Position numbers and translations under genes: made by a program. Shown here in pieces: positions 48,293 to 56,782 of a stretch of 64,000 bases of DNA (its first letter is position 1; the number at the start of each line of letters is the position of its first letter). This DNA is from Micromonospora gifhornensis. GTDB taxonomy: Bacteria; Actinomycetota; Actinomycetes; Mycobacteriales; Micromonosporaceae. The stretch spans positions 1 through 64,000 of the forward strand of contig NZ_BOPA01000005.1 of assembly GCF_016863515.1 (NCBI RefSeq), given 5' to 3'. The notes below the pieces were generated by a model that made no database searches, was not told the origin of the DNA, and was given only the letters and a program-made list of their open reading frames with translations.

Positions 48293-49159
48293 TCAGGCGG
48301 TGGGGGCGGTGCTGGCCAGGCTGGCGTATCGCTCCTCGGCGGCGCGGCGCATCGGGCCTTCCCGCCAGTCGCGGGGCAGCGCGGTGAGGGCGAGCCGCAG
48401 CGTGCGTACCGTCACGTCGGCCGAGAGCGCGGTGGTCGGCAGGCCCAGCCCGCCGTAGAGCCGCCGGGCCCAGGCGGGCAGCAGGGCCAGCGCGGTGCCG
48501 GCGATCCCCAGGTACGCCCACCGTGCCGGGCTCAGGTTGAGCCCGATGCGGGCGGGCAGGCTGAGCTTCCACGGCAGCGGTGGGGCGGTCAGGAACAGTG
48601 CGGTCTCGGCGGCCTCCCGGGTCATCCGCAGCTCGGGTCGGACCTGCCGGTAGTACTCGGCGACCTCGGCGGCGGTGCCCGGCACCGTCTGCGGGTCCAG
48701 CCCCACCAGGGCGGCGACCCGACGCTGCTCGGTGTAGTAGGTGTCCACCTCGGCGGCGTCCAGCGGCACACCGGCACGGCGGCCGGTGTCGAGGAACGAT
48801 TCCACCTCGGTGACGTGCACCCAGCGGAGCAGGTCCGGCTCGTCGATGCGGAACCGCTCACCGGTGGCCGGGTCGACAGCAGTCATCCGGGCGTGCAGCC
48901 GGCGTAGCCGCCGACCGGCCTCCTCCGCCTCGGCGGTGGTGCCGTAGAGGGCGGTCCCGACGTAGTTGGCGGTGCGGATCAGGCGTCCCCAGGCGTCCTG
49001 GCGGTAGTTGCTGTTCTGCGCCACCCCGGCCATCGCCCGAGGGTGCAGCGCCTGAAGGTAGAGCGAGCGCAGACCGGCGACGAACAGAATCGGCTCGGCG
49101 TGCAGCTTCCACGACACGGATCCGGGACCGAACAGGCCGGCGTCGGCAGACTCCATCAT
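48293..49159 (-). CDS. MpaB-like oxygenase family protein (DUF2236)
   Basis: A 288-residue protein of the DUF2236/MpaB-like family. It has the N-terminal GSVSWKLHAEPILFVAGLRS, ALHPRAMAGVAQNSNYRQD, the WVHVTEVESF segment (His ligands) and helices of a haem-binding-like fold. Rubber oxygenase Lcp and fungal MpaB share the fold, and His residues in HPRAM and WVHV are the likely haem ligands. The biological substrate is unknown. The start Met (MESADAGLF) has another Met just upstream. It is divergent from nothing close; the fur-like gene lies 41 bases upstream on the same strand. Confidence 0.88.
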   Translation of the reverse strand: MMESADAGLFGPGSVSWKLHAEPILFVAGLRSLYLQALHPRAMAGVAQNSNYRQDAWGRLIRTANYVGTALYGTTAEAEEAGRRLRRLHARMTAVDPATGERFRIDEPDLLRWVHVTEVESFLDTGRRAGVPLDAAEVDTYYTEQRRVAALVGLDPQTVPGTAAEVAEYYRQVRPELRMTREAAETALFLTAPPLPWKLSLPARIGLNLSPARWAYLGIAGTALALLPAWARRLYGGLGLPTTALSADVTVRTLRLALTALPRDWREGPMRRAAEERYASLASTAPTA

Positions 49160-49200
49160 CCAAGCCTGCCACGGCACCTGGTCACCGCTTCAACGCACGG

Positions 49201-49629
49201 TCAGTGATCAATGGCACGACGGGTCTGGCAGGTGGGGCAGAGACCCCAGAAGGTGACCTCCGCCTCGTCGACCTGGAAACCGTGGGCGGTCCCGGAGTCG
49301 AGGCAGGGGGCGTCGCCGACGGCGCAGTCGATGTCGGCGATCTCGCCACAGCCACGGCACACCACGTGATGGTGGTTGTCGCCCACTCGGGCCTCGTACC
49401 GGGCCGGGCTGCCGGCCGGCTCGATCCGGCGGGACAGGCCGGCGCGGGAGAGCGCCCCCAGCACGTCGTAGATCGCCTGGGTGGAGACCGAGTCGAGGCG
49501 TTGCCGTACCTGGCGGGTGATCTCGTCCACCTCGAGGTGACCGCCGCCGGCCAGGACGTCGAGCACGGCGAGGCGGGGCCGGGTGACCCGCAGGCCCTTC
49601 GACCGGAGCAGTTCCTCACCGGTTGGCAT
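49201..49629 (-). CDS. Fur-family transcriptional regulator
   Basis: A 142-residue ferric-uptake-type regulator. The winged helix has GLRVTRPRLAVLDVLAGG and VSTQAIYDVLGALSRAGLS; the dimerisation part has the metal motif DNHHHVVCRGCGEIADIDC and the zinc site CPTCQ near the end. It is of the FurA type that is often coupled to catalase genes. Here no katG follows; the next gene in this direction is the MpaB-like oxygenase. The ATG lacks a clear Shine-Dalgarno; a short GTCAATGAC palindrome lies three bases upstream and could be an autoregulatory site. Confidence 0.92.
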   Translation of the reverse strand: MPTGEELLRSKGLRVTRPRLAVLDVLAGGGHLEVDEITRQVRQRLDSVSTQAIYDVLGALSRAGLSRRIEPAGSPARYEARVGDNHHHVVCRGCGEIADIDCAVGDAPCLDSGTAHGFQVDEAEVTFWGLCPTCQTRRAIDH

Positions 49630-49811
49630 GCGTCAATGACAACACGCTGAACTCTGCGCGACAACCAGACGCCGGCCCCCGCCGTCGGGCGGTTGATCAG
49701 CCGGGCGGTTGAACCGTGCGGATCTGCGCGGCGTGTGAACCAGCAGGGCGATGGGCGGGCGATCCGACGCGCCGTACGCTGACAGCCACGATCATCAAGC
49801 CGGAGGTGTCG

Positions 49812-50297
49812 ATGTTCGAGAAGGCGCTGGGTCTACCCCTGCACGTGTTGGTGGTGCACGCGGTGGTGGTCTTCGTACCGCTGCTGGTGCTGCTCGCCCT
49901 CGCGTACGTCGCGCTGCCCCGGTTCCGGGCCCGCCTGGACTGGGCGGTGGCGGCGCTGGCGGTGGTGGCCCCGATCACCGCGTGGGTCAGCGTGCAGTCC
50001 GGCGAGGCGTTGCAGGAGCGGCAGATCGCGCGCGGCTTCTCCGGCGAGATCCTCGACAAGATCAACGAGCATGCCGAGTACGGCGACGTGCTGTTCTGGA
50101 TCACCCTGGGACTGGCCGTGACGGTGGCGCTGTTGCTGGTGGCGACCGGCCGTCACGACCGGCTGCCGAAGCTGCCCGACTGGGCTGCCCCGGTGTTGTC
50201 CGTGCTGGTGCTGGGGCTCGGGGTGGCCGCGCTGATCTACGTCTGGCTCACCGGGCACTCCGGCGCCGAGATGGTCTGGGGCAACACCTTCGAGTAG
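49812..50297 (+). CDS. DUF2231 membrane protein
   Basis: A 161-residue protein with four membrane helices, opening MFEKALGLPLHVLVVHAVVV. The HxxxVHxV arrangement of His residues in helix one and the LDWAVAALAVVAPITAWVSV helix are typical of DUF2231, in which His may bind haem. The ATG at 49812 has GGAGGT seven bases upstream. It is divergent from the fur-like gene across 182 bases, so iron or redox control is conceivable but unproven. Confidence 0.88.
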   Translation: MFEKALGLPLHVLVVHAVVVFVPLLVLLALAYVALPRFRARLDWAVAALAVVAPITAWVSVQSGEALQERQIARGFSGEILDKINEHAEYGDVLFWITLGLAVTVALLLVATGRHDRLPKLPDWAAPVLSVLVLGLGVAALIYVWLTGHSGAEMVWGNTFE

Positions 50298-50328
50298 CAG
50301 CGCCCGGGTGCGGGAATCCGGGTTCGCG

Positions 50329-50667
50329 TCAGAACAGCGCCCGGGTGCAGAGCAGGCAGACCAGCGCCACGAGGACCACGCCGGCGACCGCGCCCACCCC
50401 CCAGGTCACCCGCTGCGCCCGCTGTTCCTGCGCGTCGAGGGCGGTCATGTCCTGCGGCGGCAACTGTCGGGGCGGGTTGACCCGCAGGTGCACCGGTGGC
50501 CGCCAGCCGGTCGGCGGCGCGACGGTCGGTGGTGGCCCCGGATAGCCGACCGGCCCGCCACCCGGCGTCGGTCGCGGCGGCGTCGGCTCGCCGGACGTGG
50601 CCCCGTCGTCGGACTCGGGTCGACGCCACGGCTCGTCGGAGGTCGGGCCGGGTCGGGAGGTCGTCAC
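50329..50667 (-). CDS. Single-pass membrane protein, proline-rich
   Basis: A 112-residue protein. The GTG at 50667 opens MTTSRPGPTSDEPWRRPE. About 80 residues of Pro/Gly/Arg-rich disordered sequence precede one C-terminal membrane helix (WGVGAVAGVVLVALVCLLCT). I do not recognise the family. It is convergent with the DUF2231 gene. Tail-anchored by its last helix, it may be a small envelope adaptor; nothing more can be said. Confidence 0.65.
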   Translation of the reverse strand: MTTSRPGPTSDEPWRRPESDDGATSGEPTPPRPTPGGGPVGYPGPPPTVAPPTGWRPPVHLRVNPPRQLPPQDMTALDAQEQRAQRVTWGVGAVAGVVLVALVCLLCTRALF

Positions 50668-50862
50668 GCCGTCCGACGCTACCAACCACACCGCCCGAAG
50701 ACGGTCAGGCCGCCCCGCCGTGCCGGGGTCGAGACTCGATCAGCGCGGCGGTCACCGCCCAGGCGTCGGTGGCGTGCCCGTCATCGCCCGAGGTGGCGGG
50801 CACGTCGGCGAGACGACCACGTCGCGGTGGCAGCTGCGCAGCGGCTAACCTTGCGCCTCGTG

Positions 50863-51033
50863 ATGACGCAGGAACCCCGCAGCCGGGGCGACGACGACCG
50901 GGTGGTCGACCTGGGCGACGACTTCACGGTGCTGCCCGAGCAGACCGCCGACGACACCGACCAGGGGTGGGGCGAGCGAACCGGCGACAACGACGACCGG
51001 TTGCTTGCCGAACGCCCGCCGCACTGGGACTGA
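50863..51033 (+). CDS. Short conserved acidic protein
   Basis: A 56-residue acidic protein starting MTQEPRSRGDDDRVVDLGDD and continuing with FTVLPEQTADDTDQGWGER, ending LAERPPHWD. The FTVLPEQTADDTD segment recurs in actinobacterial short proteins I have seen. The start may be the ATG at 50863 or the GTG three bases before. It converges with the ruc gene and is 195 bases from the divergent single-pass protein gene. Function unknown. Confidence 0.75.
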   Translation: MTQEPRSRGDDDRVVDLGDDFTVLPEQTADDTDQGWGERTGDNDDRLLAERPPHWD

Positions 51034-51053
51034 CGCGTCGGCGACCGGCCGAC

Positions 51054-51410
51054 TCAGGAGGTGCTGGCGGCAGCCGGTGCCTTGCCACCGCCGGAGGAAC
51101 CGCTCGACGAACCGCCGGTCGAACCGGACGACGAGCTGCTCGACGGGCTCGACGGCGTGCTCGTGCCGGAGGAGGACGAGTCGGACCCGCTGGACTTGGT
51201 AGTGGTGCTGCTCGACGTGCTCTCCGAGCCGGACGAGCGGGAGTCGGTGCGGTAGAAGCCGGAGCCCTTGAAGACGATGCCGACGGAGTTGAACATCTTC
51301 CGCAGTCGCCCCTCGCACGCGGGGCACTCGGTCAGCGGCTCGTCAGAGAAGGACTGCACCGCCTCGAGCTGGTGACCGCACGCGGTGCAGGCGTACTGGT
51401 AGGTGGGCAC
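51054..51410 (-). CDS. ruc: Ruc-like redox-regulated chaperone with FmdB zinc ribbon
   Basis: A 118-residue protein. The GTG at 51410 gives MPTYQYACTACGHQLEAVQS, an FmdB-type zinc ribbon with Cys8, Cys11, Cys29 and Cys32. The rest is a Ser/Gly/Thr-rich disordered tail. This is the layout of mycobacterial Rv0991c (Ruc), reported as a chaperone activated by Cys oxidation that cooperates with Hsp70. It lies directly downstream of the 5-FTHF cyclo-ligase gene, as Rv0991c does of Rv0992c. A CIRCE element 28 bases upstream of the GTG indicates HrcA control, which suits a heat-shock chaperone. Confidence 0.85.
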   Translation of the reverse strand: MPTYQYACTACGHQLEAVQSFSDEPLTECPACEGRLRKMFNSVGIVFKGSGFYRTDSRSSGSESTSSSTTTKSSGSDSSSSGTSTPSSPSSSSSSGSTGGSSSGSSGGGKAPAAASTS

Positions 51411-51438
51411 GTTCTCCTCCGGATCTGATACGGCCGGG

Positions 51439-51465
51439 TTGGCACTCGACGTGTTCGAGTGCCAA
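51439..51465. promoter_or_regulatory. CIRCE element (HrcA operator)
   Basis: TTGGCACTC-N9-GAGTGCCAA, a perfect 9-bp inverted repeat with a nine-base spacer (51439-51447 and 51457-51465). It matches the CIRCE consensus TTAGCACTC-N9-GAGTGCTAA at 8 of 9 positions in each arm, with compensating changes. It lies between the cyclo-ligase stop (51473) and the ruc start (51410), so it controls ruc rather than the gene before it. Confidence 0.85.
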
Positions 51466-51472
51466 TGGTGCG

Positions 51473-52111
51473 TCATGGGGGCCCGGTTCGTCCAGCGGAC
51501 GTGTGGGTCACGACACCCGAGAGGGTGTCGAGCGGGATCAGACCACCGGTCGGGGTGACGACCGCGCGTACCGGCCGGTCGTGACGTTCGGCCGGGAGGG
51601 TGTCGAGCAGTTCCCCGTCGTACAGCGGCGTCACCGTCAGGACGTTCGCCGGCACCCTTGCCAGCGCCCGGTCGTACGAGCCGCCACCCCGGCCCAGGCG
51701 TACGCCTCGGCGGTCCACCGCGAGGGCGGGCACGACGACCAGGTCGGCGGCGGCGATCGCGGCCAGCCCGAGCCGGGTCGTGGCCGGTTCCCGGATGCCC
51801 CGGCCGGCGGCCACGAGCGCCTGCGGCCCGGCCCAGGCGGCCCAGTCCAGATCCAGATCGTCGCGCAGGACCGGCAGCAGCAACTGCGCCCCGACCGGCA
51901 GGGCGGCGGCGAGCACCGCCGGCAGTTGCGCTCCGCCGGGCTCGCTGCCGACCGGCACGTACGCGGCGACCCGGGTCGGCCGCAGTCGGCGTACCAGGGC
52001 AGCCAGCTCGTCCTGGACGCGCGCCGCAGCCGCGTGGCGCTCGGTTTCGGTCAGGGCCCGACGGCGGGCGAGCAGCTCGACCCGCACCGCTCGCTTCGCG
52101 TCATGCGTCAC
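51473..52111 (-). CDS. 5-formyltetrahydrofolate cyclo-ligase
   Basis: A 212-residue enzyme converting 5-formyl-THF to 5,10-methenyl-THF with ATP. The GTG at 52111 (MTHDAKRAVRVELL) has GGAAGA upstream; a longer frame to 52156 exists. Motifs are the YVPVGSEPGG segment near residue 55, VVVPALAVDRRGVRLGRGGG (substrate and ATP site) and YDRALARVP. The signature GRGGGSYDRAL is typical of the family. It corresponds to mycobacterial Rv0992c. It is divergent from the GGDEF gene, with a 109-base gap that probably holds both promoters. Confidence 0.92.
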   Translation of the reverse strand: MTHDAKRAVRVELLARRRALTETERHAAAARVQDELAALVRRLRPTRVAAYVPVGSEPGGAQLPAVLAAALPVGAQLLLPVLRDDLDLDWAAWAGPQALVAAGRGIREPATTRLGLAAIAAADLVVVPALAVDRRGVRLGRGGGSYDRALARVPANVLTVTPLYDGELLDTLPAERHDRPVRAVVTPTGGLIPLDTLSGVVTHTSAGRTGPP

Positions 52112-52220
52112 TTCCGCGTCTTCCGCAAATTCCGGCACGCAACACTCCTCACGCAACGCTCGTCTTGCGGTTGCTCTGTGTCAGCATCGCAGGCAACGGT
52201 CGCGCAACTTCCGGGGGGAA

Positions 52221-54404
52221 GTGTTGACGCTACGCGGGCGGTTGACAGCAGCCTTCCTGGCCGTGGCGTTCGGCCCGATCCTGTTCGGGGCCGTCTTCGT
52301 CGCCTCGACCGTGACGGCGGTGGACCGTAGCCGCGCCACGGAACGGCTGGCGGTGGCCGCTGCTGCCGCGCGTACCTCGATCGACGCTCTCTGCCAGCAG
52401 TTGCGGGCCGCCGCGGACGCCGTCGCCCTGACCGCCGACCACCGGGGTGCCGCCACCCAGGTGGTCGGGCGGGGCCTCGCCGCAGCCGTGCAGGTCACCG
52501 ACGTGACCGGACAGATCATCGTGGCCACCCCGAACGCTCCGCCGGCCCCCTGGCGGGACTGCGGCGACCATGCCCGGCCCACCGGGCCGGTCGCCGCGCT
52601 CGCGGTTCGGGTCGAGTTGCACGACATCAGCGGCGCGGCGCTGGGCACGGTCACCGCCGCGCAGCCTGTCGACCCGATGCTCGTCGCCCGACTGGCGGCG
52701 GTGACCGGGGTCGCGGTGACCCTGCTCGACGGTGCCGCCCCCACCCTCACGGTGGCCCACTCCACCGAGTCCGACGGCGGTGCCGAGGCGGTCCTGGCCG
52801 CCGCCTCCGCGCTGCGCGAGGAAGGTGTGACGAGTACCCCCGACGGGCGCTACCTGCGGCGGGTCGGCCCGGCCCCGGGGCAACCCCTCCCACTGGTGCT
52901 GTCGGTGCCCAGCGACCAGCCGCCCGGGCTGTACCCGGTGCTGATCGCCGTCGTGCTGCTGGCGGCCCTGCTGGGCGTGGCGGTGGCGTGGCGGCTGGCC
53001 CGGGTGACCACCCGGCCGCTCGTGGAACTGGCCGGCGCGGTGGACCGGGTCGCCGCCGGTGACCTCACCGCCCGGGTGCCGGTACGCAGCGGCGACGAGA
53101 TCGGCCGGCTGGCCGAGGCGTTCAACCGGATGACCCGGGAGACCGGCGGCTACCTGGCGGCGCTGGCCAGCAGTCGGGACCAGCTGCGTGGCCACCTCGC
53201 CGTGCTCGGCGACACCCTGGCCAGTACGCACGACCTGCAACGGATCCTGCGGGTGATCCTGCACAGCGCACTCGCGGCGACCGGGGCCCGGGCCGGTGCC
53301 GTCCTGCTCACCGAGCCGGGCGGGATGCTCGTCGCGCAGTGCACCGAGGGCCTCGACGAGTACTGGGCCGGCACCGGGACGCCGCAGGTGCCGCTGGGCA
53401 GCAGCGTGGTCGGTGCGGTCGCGGCCACCGGCCAGCCCTGCCGGGGACGGATGGAGACCGCCGCCGCGTCGCCCGGCGAGCCGAGGTGCGGGACGTACAT
53501 CGCGGTGCCGTTCGCCGCCCCCGAGGCCGGCAGAACCGCGGACAGCCGCTGCGGGGAGGAGGGTGCAGCGTCGGCCCGGCCGTTGGGGGTGCTCGCGCTC
53601 TACGACCGACTCGGCGGGGAGGAGTTCGACGACGACGACCTGGCGACGCTGCAGACCTTCGCCGGGCACGTGGCGGTGGCGGTCGACAACGTACGCGTCC
53701 ACGAGGAGGCGCAACGGCTGTCGCTCACCGACCCGCTGACCGGCCTGTGGAACTACCGCTACCTGCGTGAGTCGCTGCGTCGTGAGGTGGAGCGGGCCAA
53801 CCGGTTCGGTCGGATGGTCAGTGTCCTCGTCCTCGACCTCGACCGGTTCAAGAAGATCAACGACACGTACGGGCATGCGGCCGGCGACACCGTGCTGGCC
53901 GAGTTCGCCCGCCGGGTCCGCGGCGAGATCCGCGAGGTGGACCTCGCCTTCCGCCAGGGTGGGGAGGAGTTCGTGGTGCTGCTGCCGGAGACCGACGCCC
54001 GAGGTGCCACGATCGTCGCCGAGCGGCTCGGCGCGGCGACCCGCAACACACCGGTCGCCGTGTTGGGGCACGCGGGCGTGCAGGAGTCCATCGGGTTCAC
54101 CGTTTCCATCGGCATCGCCGTCTATCCCGATCACGCCGAGACCGGACTGCGGGTGCTGGAAGCGGCGGACGAGGCGCTCTACGCCGCCAAGTCGGCCGGC
54201 CGGGACACCTGGCGGGTGGCGCAGGACACGAGTCGGATCACCGACCCGGGCGACGGCGGCACAGGTGTACGGGCCGCCCACGCGGCGCCTCCCACCCGGG
54301 AGATGCCGGTGTCGGCCGTGACGAGCAGCCCGATCGACGGCCTGCCCCGGGCTGGTCCTGTCGACGCCACCGGTGCCCCGGCCGAACGCGACGAGTCCGC
54401 CTGA
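52221..54404 (+). CDS. Membrane diguanylate cyclase (HAMP-GAF-GGDEF)
   Basis: A 727-residue sensor that makes cyclic di-GMP from two GTP. An N-terminal helix (~8-28), an extracytoplasmic region (~30-235) and a second helix (~240-258) are followed by a HAMP domain (RVTTRPLVELAGAVDRVAAG), a GAF domain (~325-495) and a GGDEF domain (~500-670). The active site is GGEEF at 580-584 and the inhibitory RxxD site (REVD) lies five residues before it, so the enzyme is probably active and feedback inhibited. The start GTG abuts a GGGGGGAA; the adjacent TTG is an alternative. In mycobacteria the equivalent position has no such gene. Confidence 0.93.
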   Translation: MLTLRGRLTAAFLAVAFGPILFGAVFVASTVTAVDRSRATERLAVAAAAARTSIDALCQQLRAAADAVALTADHRGAATQVVGRGLAAAVQVTDVTGQIIVATPNAPPAPWRDCGDHARPTGPVAALAVRVELHDISGAALGTVTAAQPVDPMLVARLAAVTGVAVTLLDGAAPTLTVAHSTESDGGAEAVLAAASALREEGVTSTPDGRYLRRVGPAPGQPLPLVLSVPSDQPPGLYPVLIAVVLLAALLGVAVAWRLARVTTRPLVELAGAVDRVAAGDLTARVPVRSGDEIGRLAEAFNRMTRETGGYLAALASSRDQLRGHLAVLGDTLASTHDLQRILRVILHSALAATGARAGAVLLTEPGGMLVAQCTEGLDEYWAGTGTPQVPLGSSVVGAVAATGQPCRGRMETAAASPGEPRCGTYIAVPFAAPEAGRTADSRCGEEGAASARPLGVLALYDRLGGEEFDDDDLATLQTFAGHVAVAVDNVRVHEEAQRLSLTDPLTGLWNYRYLRESLRREVERANRFGRMVSVLVLDLDRFKKINDTYGHAAGDTVLAEFARRVRGEIREVDLAFRQGGEEFVVLLPETDARGATIVAERLGAATRNTPVAVLGHAGVQESIGFTVSIGIAVYPDHAETGLRVLEAADEALYAAKSAGRDTWRVAQDTSRITDPGDGGTGVRAAHAAPPTREMPVSAVTSSPIDGLPRAGPVDATGAPAERDESA

Positions 54405-54501
54405 GACGGTTGTGCCCTGCACCGGCTGAACCGGTCGGGTGGGCGGCGCGTCTTCCGGTCCTCACCCGCCGAGGTGCGGCCGTGGCCGATAGTCTCGCGA
54501 C

Positions 54502-55452
54502 ATGTCGGAGCACTCAGCGAACCCCTCAGCGGCCGCCGCCGGTCGCCCCCGTGCTGTCAAGGCCGTGATCCCGGCTGCGGGCCTGGCGACCCGGTTCCTG
54601 CCGGCCACCAAGGCGGTTCCCAAGGAACTGTTGCCGGTCGTCGACCGTCCGGTGTTGCAGTACATCGTCGAGGAGGCCGCTCAGGCCGGCATCGGCGACA
54701 TTCTGCTGATCACCGGCCGCGGCAAGACATCGATGGTCGACCACTTCGACCGCCGGCCCGACCTGGAGGAGCGGCTCGCGGAAAAACCTGACCTGCTGGC
54801 CGCCGTCAAGCGGACCGAAGAACTGGCGGCCATCTACACCTGCCGGCAGCCCGAGCAGCTGGGTCTCGGCCACGCCGTCGGGTACGCCGAGTCGCACGTC
54901 GGAGACGAGCCCTTCGCAGTGCTGCTGGGCGACGAGTTCGTCAAGCCCTCCGAACCGCTCCTGCCGGCCATGCTGGAGCTTCAGGCCCGTACCGGCGGGG
55001 TGGTGCTGGCCTTCTTCGAGGTCGACCCGGCCGAGACCAAGCGGTACGGCATCGCCTCGGTCGAGCCGGCGGAGGCCGAGCTGACAGACATCGGCGAGGT
55101 CGTGAAGGTCACCGGCATGGTCGAGAAGCCGACACCGGAAGAGGCGCCGAGCAACCTGGCCGTACTGGGCCGCTACGTCCTGCCCGGCAGGATCTTCGAT
55201 GCCATCCGGCGTACCCAGCCGGGCAGCGGCGGCGAGATCCAGCTGACCGACGCGATGGAACTGCTGCGGACCGAGGGCACCCCGGTGCACGCGATCGTCT
55301 ACCGGGGCACCCGCTACGACACCGGCATGCCGCTGGGCTACCTCCAGACCGTGGTGCAGATCGCCGCCGAGCGCGAGGACCTGGGCAGCGAGTTCCGCAA
55401 GTGGCTTGCCGAATTCGTCAACTCCGACGCGTCGGGCGGTCGGGATACATGA
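54502..55452 (+). CDS. galU: UTP-glucose-1-phosphate uridylyltransferase
   Basis: A 316-residue nucleotidyltransferase making UDP-glucose from UTP and glucose 1-phosphate. The N-terminal signature AVIPAAGLATRFLPATKAVP contains the G-x-G-T/A-R nucleotide loop, followed by KELLPVVDRPVLQYIVEEA (Lys and Asp contacts). The active-site FAVLLGDEFVK and VEKPTPEEAPSNLAVLGRY are also present. It is syntenic with mycobacterial Rv0993 and overlaps the next gene by four bases (ATGA). UDP-glucose feeds envelope sugars and trehalose. Confidence 0.95.
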   Translation: MSEHSANPSAAAAGRPRAVKAVIPAAGLATRFLPATKAVPKELLPVVDRPVLQYIVEEAAQAGIGDILLITGRGKTSMVDHFDRRPDLEERLAEKPDLLAAVKRTEELAAIYTCRQPEQLGLGHAVGYAESHVGDEPFAVLLGDEFVKPSEPLLPAMLELQARTGGVVLAFFEVDPAETKRYGIASVEPAEAELTDIGEVVKVTGMVEKPTPEEAPSNLAVLGRYVLPGRIFDAIRRTQPGSGGEIQLTDAMELLRTEGTPVHAIVYRGTRYDTGMPLGYLQTVVQIAAEREDLGSEFRKWLAEFVNSDASGGRDT

Positions 55453-56762
55453 CCGCGACGGCCGACGCCGAGGCGGCCGAAAACGGGTTGACGCCGCTCG
55501 CCGACTACCTGGGCAGTGTGCTGCGCAGGTTACGCGCGCTGCCTCCACTCGACCTCGACCTCACCCAGGCGTACGGCAACGTCCTCGCCGAGGACGTCGT
55601 CGCGCCGCACTCGTTCCCGGCCTTCGACCAGGCGGCCGTGGACGGGTACGCCGCGCGCTGGGAGGACATCGCCGGCGGGGGCCGGGGCACGATCTACGTC
55701 CCGGCCCAGTCGGGCGGGGTCGCCGGCCGCACCGTACGGCTCAATGTGGTCGGTGACCTCGGCGCGGCCAGTTGGCGTCCGGTCCGCCTCACCCCGGGCT
55801 CGTGCTTCTCGGTCGCCGCCGGTGCGCCGCTGCCGATCGCCGCCGACGTGGTGGTGCCGGTGGAATGGACCGACCAGGGCATGGCGGCGGTGGAGATCTT
55901 CCGCGTCCCCAAACGGGGGTACGGGGTACGCCGCACCGGCGAGGAGGTGGCCGCCGGTGCGGTGCTCGCCCGCTCCGGCACGTACGTCTCGCCGGCGTTG
56001 GTGGCGGTGCTCGCCGCCACCGGCATCGGGCACGTGGTGGTCCGCCCCAGCCCTCGGGTGGTGATCGTGGCCACCGGCGACGAACTTGTCGACGTGGGCC
56101 GGGGCAGCCAGCCCGGTCAGGTGGTGGACGCCAACTCGCACGCGTTGACCGCCGCCGCGGCGGAGGCGGGCGCGCTGGCGTACCGGGTGGGCATCTGCGA
56201 CGACGACCCGGAAGGGCTGCGCGGCCTGCTGGAGGACCAGACGCTGCGGGCCGACCTGATCATCACCACCGGCGGCACCGGCACCGGGCCGGGTGACATG
56301 GTCCGTCGCATCCTGTCCCGCCGGGAGGGCAACCGGGCCGGCCCGGTCACCTTCACCGACGTGGCGCTCTACCCCGGCACCGCGCTCGGGTTCGGCACCG
56401 TCGGCGCCGAGGAAGTGCCGGTGGTCTGCCTGCCCGGCGACCCGGGTGCCGCGATGATCGGCTTCGAGGTGCTGGCCCGTCCGGCGATCAACCTGCTCGC
56501 AGGCGCCGAACCGGTCTTCCGTCCCAGCGTGCGGGCACACCTGCTGGAGACCGTCTCCTCACCCGCCGGGCTGCGCGAGTTCCGGCCCGCGCACGTCGCC
56601 GAGCGGCGAGGCGGGGGTTACACTGTCCAACCGCTCAATGGCGGCCCGTTCACCCTCTCCGGCCTGGCAGAGGCGAACGGACTTCTCGTACTCGGCGAGC
56701 GGGTGACCGCCGCCGCCGCTGGCTCCACGGTGGACGTGCTGCTGCTCGACCGCCGCCGCTGA
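55449..56762 (+). CDS. glp: Gephyrin-like MoeA protein (Glp)
   Basis: A 437-residue protein of the MoeA/gephyrin-E fold. Domain I-II (~10-170) has FPAFDQAAVDGYAA; domain III, the MogA-like nucleotide domain (~175-320), has RPSPRVVIVATGDELVDVG, IITTGGTGTGPGDMVR and the PGDPGAAMIGF loop. The C-terminal domain IV follows. In corynebacteria the protein encoded between galU and rimJ, called Glp, binds FtsZ and the membrane receptor GlpR. The present gene has the same neighbours (Rv0994 position), so a cell-division role is likely; MoeA catalysis (molybdate insertion) is the alternative. Confidence 0.88.
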   Translation: MTATADAEAAENGLTPLADYLGSVLRRLRALPPLDLDLTQAYGNVLAEDVVAPHSFPAFDQAAVDGYAARWEDIAGGGRGTIYVPAQSGGVAGRTVRLNVVGDLGAASWRPVRLTPGSCFSVAAGAPLPIAADVVVPVEWTDQGMAAVEIFRVPKRGYGVRRTGEEVAAGAVLARSGTYVSPALVAVLAATGIGHVVVRPSPRVVIVATGDELVDVGRGSQPGQVVDANSHALTAAAAEAGALAYRVGICDDDPEGLRGLLEDQTLRADLIITTGGTGTGPGDMVRRILSRREGNRAGPVTFTDVALYPGTALGFGTVGAEEVPVVCLPGDPGAAMIGFEVLARPAINLLAGAEPVFRPSVRAHLLETVSSPAGLREFRPAHVAERRGGGYTVQPLNGGPFTLSGLAEANGLLVLGERVTAAAAGSTVDVLLLDRRR

Positions 56763-56782
56763 CGCTGCAACGTGGAGGACAG

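Noticed and set aside
48264..48305. Short direct repeats (GGTCAGGCGGTGAGGGC-like) at the RecB-like/MpaB-like junction
   Set aside because: Two imperfect copies only, in simple G-rich sequence; no sign of a mobile element or an attachment site.
49632..49640. Fur box (GTCAATGAC) before the fur-like gene
   Set aside because: Only nine bases of palindrome; too short to claim as an operator on its own. Mentioned in the fur entry only.
50298..50348. 14-bp direct repeat CAGCGCCCGGGTGC after the DUF2231 gene
   Set aside because: One copy lies in coding sequence of the neighbouring gene; with this GC content a chance match is likely.
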